Shown: positions 57,421 to 64,000 of the stretch, one piece after another | How positions within the stretch are numbered: the first letter of the stretch is position 1 | Layout of the letters: each line of letters begins with the position of its first letter | Source: Platycarya strobilacea | Lineage: Eukaryota > Streptophyta > Magnoliopsida > Fagales > Juglandaceae | Reading direction: 5' to 3' | NCBI GenBank assembly: GCA_036898215.1 | Contig: CM072548.1 | Location: 45,287,248 to 45,351,247 of the forward strand | Length of the DNA stretch: 64,000 nt | Notes under the pieces: model-generated | What the model was told of the DNA's origin: nothing | Databases searched by the model: none | The model's input: the letters and a program-made list of their open reading frames with translations, nothing else | Program-made: the position numbers and the translations under genes

Positions 57421-60132
57421 GTGCTAATCTCTCGTATATAAATTTAGCTCGTACGATCTTGTAGTACTGTTTTTCCTGATGGATCCCCTTTATAATTTCC
57501 TTCTCACGGCCAGGTAATTCCTAGCTAATCTTATACGGTACGAGTACCTTCATGATACATCAATACATGATGATCAGATTTGTTCTAAAAATTAAAAACC
57601 AAAAAGCTATATATATATATATATATATTCTATATATAGTTAACGAAAGAAATCCATGCAGGCCGTGGCCTAGCTACCTAGCTAGCCTGGTTCTCTTTCT
57701 TTAACTATTGATCAGCACCACCGAAAAAGTCAAAACAAATCATGAAAATAACGCCGTAGTAATTCACATCTCTTCACCATCTGCTTTTGCTTCTAATTAT
57801 AAACTCAAGTTAAAAAAAAAAAGGGGGGGGATTTCAAAATACAACTCTACTGTACAATATTATAATATATACAAATTAAACTCATGAGATCAGATCGATT
57901 CTCAAACTATATATATATAGGACAACAACAAATCATTCATAGGTACTACTCATGATCATGTACGTAGTACAAGCTATAATTACGTAAAATGCAGCATCTG
58001 ATCCGTCACCCGTTTGATCCCCTTATTAATTATGCACATGATTGATCGTTGAAAATAAATCAACGTGCATGATCTATATATATATGTATGTATAGTCATG
58101 CATAATATTCCGACTTCTCTTTAATTGGCTCAGAGTTGCATAAGATCATCAAGCTGAATGATCATGACCGATCGCATGCATCCATAATATTAATTAATTG
58201 CATGTAGTCGTTTATTATTGAATCTCTTTATGTTTTGTGTAGGGTTTCTCATATATATGAAGAGCGGCCAGGCCTAGGCCTACACATGTAGTTAATGACC
58301 ATTTATATACAGAACAAAATATATATGCATGCTAATTAATTAACATTAATCAATACTAACATTTGTAAATGATCTAATTAAGCCAATTGATCATGAATTG
58401 CAATGGCTTCCCGTGAACATACGTCTCATGAAGTTAGCTAGCTAGCTAGCTACCAAGACTTGATCAGTGGTACCAAATGTGCCGAATTAAAGTGATGAAT
58501 TAGGTACTTATTATAACCAGTTTTCGCAAACTTTGCTTATATATATTATAAGATTGCAATTTCAAAATATTTAGGGAACTACTATATGATCACGATAATC
58601 ATCGAATTATAGGCCGGCATCCAACCACCGTCGCCTCTAAAATCGATGTTTTAGAACAAAACCATCAACTTTTGCCACTTTTTGCAACCAAATGAATTGA
58701 TGCAAAATGGTACATTTCTTGTAAGTAAGTATTGTCAATTTTTTTAAATAAACCGTACGTACGTATATTCGAATATCCAATCAATGCATTCTTACAATTA
58801 ATAATATTTAACTCATGAGACGTTCAAGATTTCCCAAAAAAAAAAAAACATCGAAAAGATGAAAATACATGCAAAATTACATACATAAATTAAAGTAGGT
58901 ATACATGAATACTTTACAGGCTGGTGCTAGCTTGCACTAGTACTACTGCATCCCGTAACAGTACTGTCTAGTTAATTAAATTCCCTTATACAATTTGAAT
59001 TAAGTTACAATATATATATATATACACATTGCATATATTATATATACGTGCTTTATATATATATAATACAGTAACCTAGTCTTTCAAAGAATGCACATGG
59101 GATGATCATTAGTTGGCACAAAGTGATCACCAACTCCCAAAGTATAAACTAATTAACGTCCGTGACTTTACACAAGTTGAGTAAATCATATTATATATAT
59201 ATGTATGTATATATAAGTCATGCATCCACATAGTGTATGTGGTCCTTCTGCCAATATTTGATCTTCTACTAATTCTTAATTGCCATGAAGCTAGAGCCTT
59301 ATTAATTTGGTATCTTATTCGCGGCCACTCCACCCATAAAGCCTGTAAATTAAGATGAAAAAAAAAACTGGGTTTACCATTTCTGATTTCCTTAATTGTG
59401 ATAGTAGCATGCTATATATGATCTCCATTAATTTAGGATGATAATTGTTTTTGGGTGATTCATGATGACGATTTGGCACGATCATAAATTGTTGGGTTGA
59501 GCCAAAAAATTAAGTGGACGCATGCAGTATTCGTCCGTACAGTACTTAAAAACTATTACAATATATATAACCCAGCTAGTTAGAATATATCATGCACACC
59601 AACATGAGTAATATATAAAGTAGTAGAGGCTGGCCTAGAGAATTGTGAGTTCTTGCTACTAGTGATCCGGTCCAATTGAGATCTCTTTGATCTCCCAATG
59701 CACCAAATATTTCCTCTTATTCCTTCCTAATTTCTAGCTAGCATGCACACTTCCAATGCCACGGGCGGATCTATGAGATAGTTACAAACGTGCGGCCAAC
59801 GACTTCCCACGCACGGTGACAGCATACGGTTTTTTCTGCTTTGTAAAATTCAAGGTTTGTAAAATCTCTCGTTATACGTACGTACGTACGTAATTATATA
59901 TATACACACATCATATATATATATATCAATTAAGGAGGAACTCGAATTTCATGATGACTAATACTCTCTCAGTTTCTTGTCATGATGTGTTTTCTTTGTA
60001 ATGATCTGTTGTTTAATTAAACTCGATCGGCACCAATATTGGACAAACCTTCTCTGGAACTGGTCCGGTTTTTGTAAGTTTTTTTAGGGTTGTGTTTTCA
60101 ATCCGCCACTTTGCAAACCCTGGAAAGAAAAC
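57421..60132. other. upstream region of the MATE gene, no other gene seen
   Basis: AT-rich with many (TA)n runs and CTAG/ACGT-rich words (for example 'cgtacgtacgtacg' at about 59878-59890). A TATA-like stretch at about 59893-59925 may be the MATE core promoter, but the surrounding TA repeats make this uncertain. Confidence 0.4.
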
Positions 60133-63100
60133 ATGTGCACTTGTACCGTATCTCGAGGAATTATAAATGCCGACCCTTCGCAATCCAAGGATGAGTGTTG
60201 CAATGAAGACAGTATGAGATCAGGTAGAAGCGAAGGCAGATTCTTCAATGGCATTTTCCGACGTCTTCTACAGCCCAGTGGCCCATTCCTAACACTGCCG
60301 CTCACAGAGGTAACTCTCTCTGTCTCCCTAACATACGTATCATACTCCATACATAAACCCTTTTTTTTTTCGCTCCTCCTCCTTCGTTATATTCCGAGAA
60401 TATTGATATATAATCGCTAGCAGTTTGGTGCCGTACGTACGTGTTTAACTTTTAAAAAGAATAAAACTATTTTCAACTTATCTGTATTGATAGATATATG
60501 CTGATGTATTTCTCTTTTTAAAATCAACGGATGTACGTATGTACCTTATAACGTTTCTCAAATAAAATCTAAAGTTCTCATTTGAGCCGATCATCAACTC
60601 CGTTGCTCCTCAACTTTTTGAACTTTGGAGACAAAAGATCAAGATTGATCTTCATTAACTCCGGTGATCCCATTGCTTGAAAATGGCCTTGACGATCTGC
60701 GAGCAAGCTAGCTAGGGTACGTAACAGCTTCTTCAGCTGGCCTTACCTGAGTAATTCCTCCATCTTTTTGGTCTCAACCCATGCCGCCACCTCATTTCAG
60801 CAGTCTTCTTCATGCTACCATTGGCCTGTTTAATTATATTTTACGATCATCAGAGTTGAAACTTCAGATCCTGCAACTTCAGCCAGTCTTTTATGATAGA
60901 CATCCAGTTCTTCCAGCTCATCAAGTGTCTTACGTGTGTGTCCAGTTCCTTCGTAGTTGAATCATTTCCAACTCTGTGTTTCGTGTTTCGGCCTCCACTT
61001 TCTTAGTCATGTACTACGTCAACTCTCGTCAAACCCCACTGTCATTCTTGTAGTTTCACAAGCGAACAAACACAAGGCAGCGAAAGAAAAGGATGAGTAG
61101 AGATTTTTAATACATTTAAGGAAGTGGAATTGCTAAATCCAGCTCCCACAGAGAGAGGAGCTGGGTGCAAAGCCAGTGAGAGGATCAGGGTATTATAAAG
61201 CCAATGCTAGCTGGCTTAGCACCCGAACCGGACCGAAGTTACACTTTATATCTTATTATAAATGACACATCGATCCAACATTAATATGATGATCATTTAG
61301 AGCACGAGCTTGACTTCTTTTATTTTTCTTCTTTTGTTGGTTGTAACACTACTGGGTTACGTTTTTCAAGAGAGCTGAAAATGCTAGCTGTAAGTCATGA
61401 TTTTTAAATCTTTTCTTTACCCACAAACCAGATCATTCAATTAAAGAGTAATTGTATATGGAAATGATATACGGACACATGATCTTCGTCATTTAATTAA
61501 TATTAATTAACGATCATCATGTGAAGATCATCTGGACAAAGTGAACATATTAGATTAAATATTTACTAAAATGCAAATAATAGGAATCATATGATCACAA
61601 ACGAGGAAAAACTCTACATAGGCATGCATTTAATAATTTCTCTATTTTTTTATAGTTCATGAACATCCAATTTGTACAAAGAATTGGAAGGAGTTTCTAC
61701 CATGTAATGAATGAATGGGAACATAATCATGTATATATGCATGCATAATCTCGCACTCTGATCTCTATATAGTTAACTCGTATACAGAGTTGTGTCAATA
61801 TATCGCTCATGATCACGTGGGTAATAAAGCCCCGCATTGTCATGTACTGCTCAATTCCTAGTAGAAGCTGGAAAAATAAAATAAAAATCCTTTAACCAGA
61901 GAGTAATTATTCAAAAACAATCTAACAATTAATAGGTTAATTTGATGTATTCATGAAATTATAAAATTATTTTTATTATAATATTAATTTAACGGTTCAC
62001 ATGGAGTCACGTCATCAAGTTTGTGAAATTATTTATATATAATCTTATTGTAGGTGCAGCAGTCCTCTTATCATTCTAGATTAACAATATGGTCAATCCT
62101 TGCAGGTGGGGGAAGAGGTTCAAGCATTGTGCAAGATTGCAGGGCCCATTGGGATGACAACCTTGCTTATATACTCGAGATCCGTTATTTCCATGCTCTT
62201 CTTGGGTCGTCTCGGAACAGCAGAGCTAGCTGGGGGAACACTGGCGATTGGTTTTTTGAATATCACAGGCAATTCAATCCTCAGAGGCCTATCCATGGGG
62301 ATGGACCCCATCTGTTGCCAAGCCTATGGAGCCAAAAGATACTCAGTTCTCAGCCAAACCTTTCAGAAAACACTATGTCTCCTCCTACTCGTTTCCATAT
62401 CCATCTCATTCATATGGCTTAAAGCTGAAACCATCTTTCGTTGGTTGGGTCAGGACCCAAGCATCACAAACGTTGCTAAGGTTTACTTAGTTTTCTCCAT
62501 TCCTGAATTGCTAGCTCAAGCTCCCCTCCACCCATTAAGGATCTTCTTGAGAACCCAGGGATTAACCACCCCACTGACAATAGCAGCCACTTTTGCAGCC
62601 CTCCTTCACCTTCCTATTAATTACTTCCTCGCTACATATTTGAAATTAGGCGTCAAGGGTATTGCACTGGCTGTTGGTTTTAATACTCTCAACTTAAACT
62701 TGGGCTTGATAATCTATCTTATGGTCTCCAAAAGACCATTAAAACCATGGAATGGAGCTACATTTAGCTCTACTTTTCAAGGCTGGGGGCCAATGCTAAG
62801 TTTAGCACTGCCTAGCGCTGCTTCAATTTGCTTGGAATGGTGGTGGTATGAAATAATGCTGTTTCTGTGTGGATTATTGAGCGATCCAGAGGCAAGTTTA
62901 GCTGCAATGGGCATCCTCATTCAAACAACAGGCTTGCTATATGTGGTTCCAATCTCTTTAAACAGTGGCATAGCAACACGTGTCGGCCATGCTTTGGGGG
63001 CTGGTCAACCATCCCTGGCCCAATGGGCAGCCATTATTGGACTTATCGTGGCCTTTGCTTTTGGACTCTCGGCCCTCATTTTCATGACTGCAGTGAGATC

Positions 63101-63524
63101 TGTGTGGGGAAAATTGTTCACAGATGAGTCTCAGATTCTTGATCTGGTTTCAACTGCACTTCCAATATTGGGGTTATGCGAACTCGCCAACTCACCCCAA
63201 ACCGCTGCGTGTGGGGTCTTGACCGGTACAGCACGTCCTAAGCTGGGGGCCCGGATAAACTTGTGTGCATTTTACGTGGTTGGACTGCCAATGGTTATTC
63301 TGAGTTGTTTCGTGTGGAAGGTTGGGTTTCTAGGTTTATGGTTTGGGCTACTGTCAGCACAGTTTTCTTGTTTGTTTTTGATGGGATACGCATTGATCCG
63401 TACAGATTGGAGGCATCAAACTAAAAGGGCTGAGGAGCTGACTCTTGCAGCAGCAGATCAAGAGGCGCAAGAGAAGGATCGTGATTTGGAAAGCGTCCTA
63501 CTAATTACCACTACTGATCTCTGA
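60133..63524 (+). CDS. MATE family transporter (DETOXIFICATION), two exons
   Basis: Exon 1 is 60133-60309 (59 codons) and exon 2 is 62106-63524. The splice is GAG|GTAACT to TTGCAG|GTG in phase 0, giving a 531-residue protein, normal for plant MATEs. Residues 1-55 are soluble and cysteine/charge-rich. Residues about 60-490 hold twelve hydrophobic segments in two MatE halves. Motifs include 'SRSVISMLFLGRLGTAELAGG' split over 83-102, 'GLSMGMDPICCQAYGAKRY' (120-138), 'RIFLRTQGLTTPLT' (204-217), 'SGIATRVGHALGAG' (346-359) and 'GVLTGTARPKLGA' (429-441). The 'MGMDPICCQAYGAK' signature fits the DTX48-56 subgroup, whose studied members move hormones such as abscisic acid or affect iron, CO2 signalling and growth. 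Substrate and membrane cannot be told. Exports of this family are driven by H+ or Na+ gradients. The C-terminal tail is acidic and polar. Confidence 0.92.
60310..62105 (+). other. intron of the MATE gene (1,796 bp)
   Basis: Begins GTAACT and ends CCTTGCAG. The upstream 'ttgtaggtgcagcagtcctc' shows a weaker alternative acceptor near 62058. 61060-61230 is less AT-rich ('gctcccacagagagaggagctgggtgc', inverted 'agctcc...ggagct') and might be a transposon scrap. No reading frame of note. Confidence 0.75.
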
Positions 63525-64000
63525 ATTATAGAAACCAATTTTAGTCCGTCCGTACTCGTCGAGTACTAGGAGTACTATATTCTTTAATTTGCTTCAATTC
63601 ATGAACATCATATAAACGAACATGACAAACTCACCACATGCAGACACGTCGCACATATGACATACCTTGTACGATTTCTTAATTTCCTTGTATTATATAA
63701 GTTTGGTAGCTCTTTATTAGTTTGATTGACAAATGTTCGGTTTATCTATTAATATTCCAGGCTATAATTTTCACATCTAGTATATTGCATGTATTATATC
63801 ATTGGTGGGAAGAATCTAGAAAAGGGAAGTATATATAGGAGGCGTTATTAACGTTGAAAATGCGTTATTAATTTTGCATGTGTATGCCAACAATAATATA
63901 AAAACTAGTGAATCATTTTGTTCAAATACATTGTTAATTAATGTCCATATAATCAACTTATAATATATGCTAGTAGTCAATGTTTGGATGTGATCATCGT
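63525..64000 (+). other. 3' flank of the MATE gene
   Basis: 3' untranslated and downstream DNA, T-rich near 63670-63780 ('ttgtattatataag'). No canonical AATAAA close to the stop. No second gene starts before the window ends. Confidence 0.5.

Noticed and set aside
62054..62422. 122-codon frame overlapping MATE exon 2
   Set aside because: Shadow of the transporter frame; the splice acceptor and conserved MATE motifs fix the real frame.

Overview
The window reads as nuclear DNA of a woody eudicot. It is AT-rich, has long gene-poor stretches, many (TA)n/(GA)n microsatellites, spliced genes and a dense load of plant-type transposable elements. Repeat-family flavour would fit a Fagales tree such as walnut or pecan, but this is an impression, not a measurement. 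Only two ordinary host genes are clear: a single-exon OVATE family protein gene (6236-7378, +) and a two-exon MATE/DETOXIFICATION transporter gene (60133-63524, +). A possible small coding exon lies at 53678-53947. I saw no tRNA, rRNA or known microRNA hairpin.

Layout: 0-1.7 kb holds two tandem copies of a dispersed repeat (a third copy is at 16.7 kb). 1.85-4.77 kb is a deleted Copia element whose right LTR is split by a TTA-flanked MITE. 6.0-7.4 kb is the OFP gene with promoter and two upstream ORFs. 9.88-14.71 kb is a minus-strand Copia element with about 97% identical LTRs and a GTTAA target duplication; its pol is full of stops, yet it carries two open plus-strand reading frames that encode paralogous coiled-coil proteins. 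15-26 kb is decayed repeats, including a GC-rich island with tandem 30-bp units. 26.99-27.27 kb is a hairpin MITE, and 28.07-29.33 kb a TRIM-like miniature LTR element.

31.8-46.75 kb is a nested transposon block: a minus-strand LINE relic split by a MITE; a plus-strand LINE relic split by a 5.1-kb hAT transposon with a perfect 8-bp duplication (TAGTCCAG); and a 5.66-kb Copia element that contains a 394-bp hAT-type MITE with the 8-bp duplication CTCCCAAT. 49.15-52.39 kb is a TGTAAC...GTTACA element with an AGTGT duplication, best read as a 3.2-kb solo LTR. 54-57 kb holds more MITEs, including a 1-kb foldback element with TTA ends. The window closes with the MATE gene, whose 1.8-kb intron separates a soluble N-terminal exon from the membrane exon.

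The host genes are not functionally linked: one is a transcriptional repressor of the growth/shape class, the other a membrane exporter. The most unusual object is the pair of paralogous coiled-coil ORFs kept open, antisense, inside a Copia element whose own enzymes are dead.
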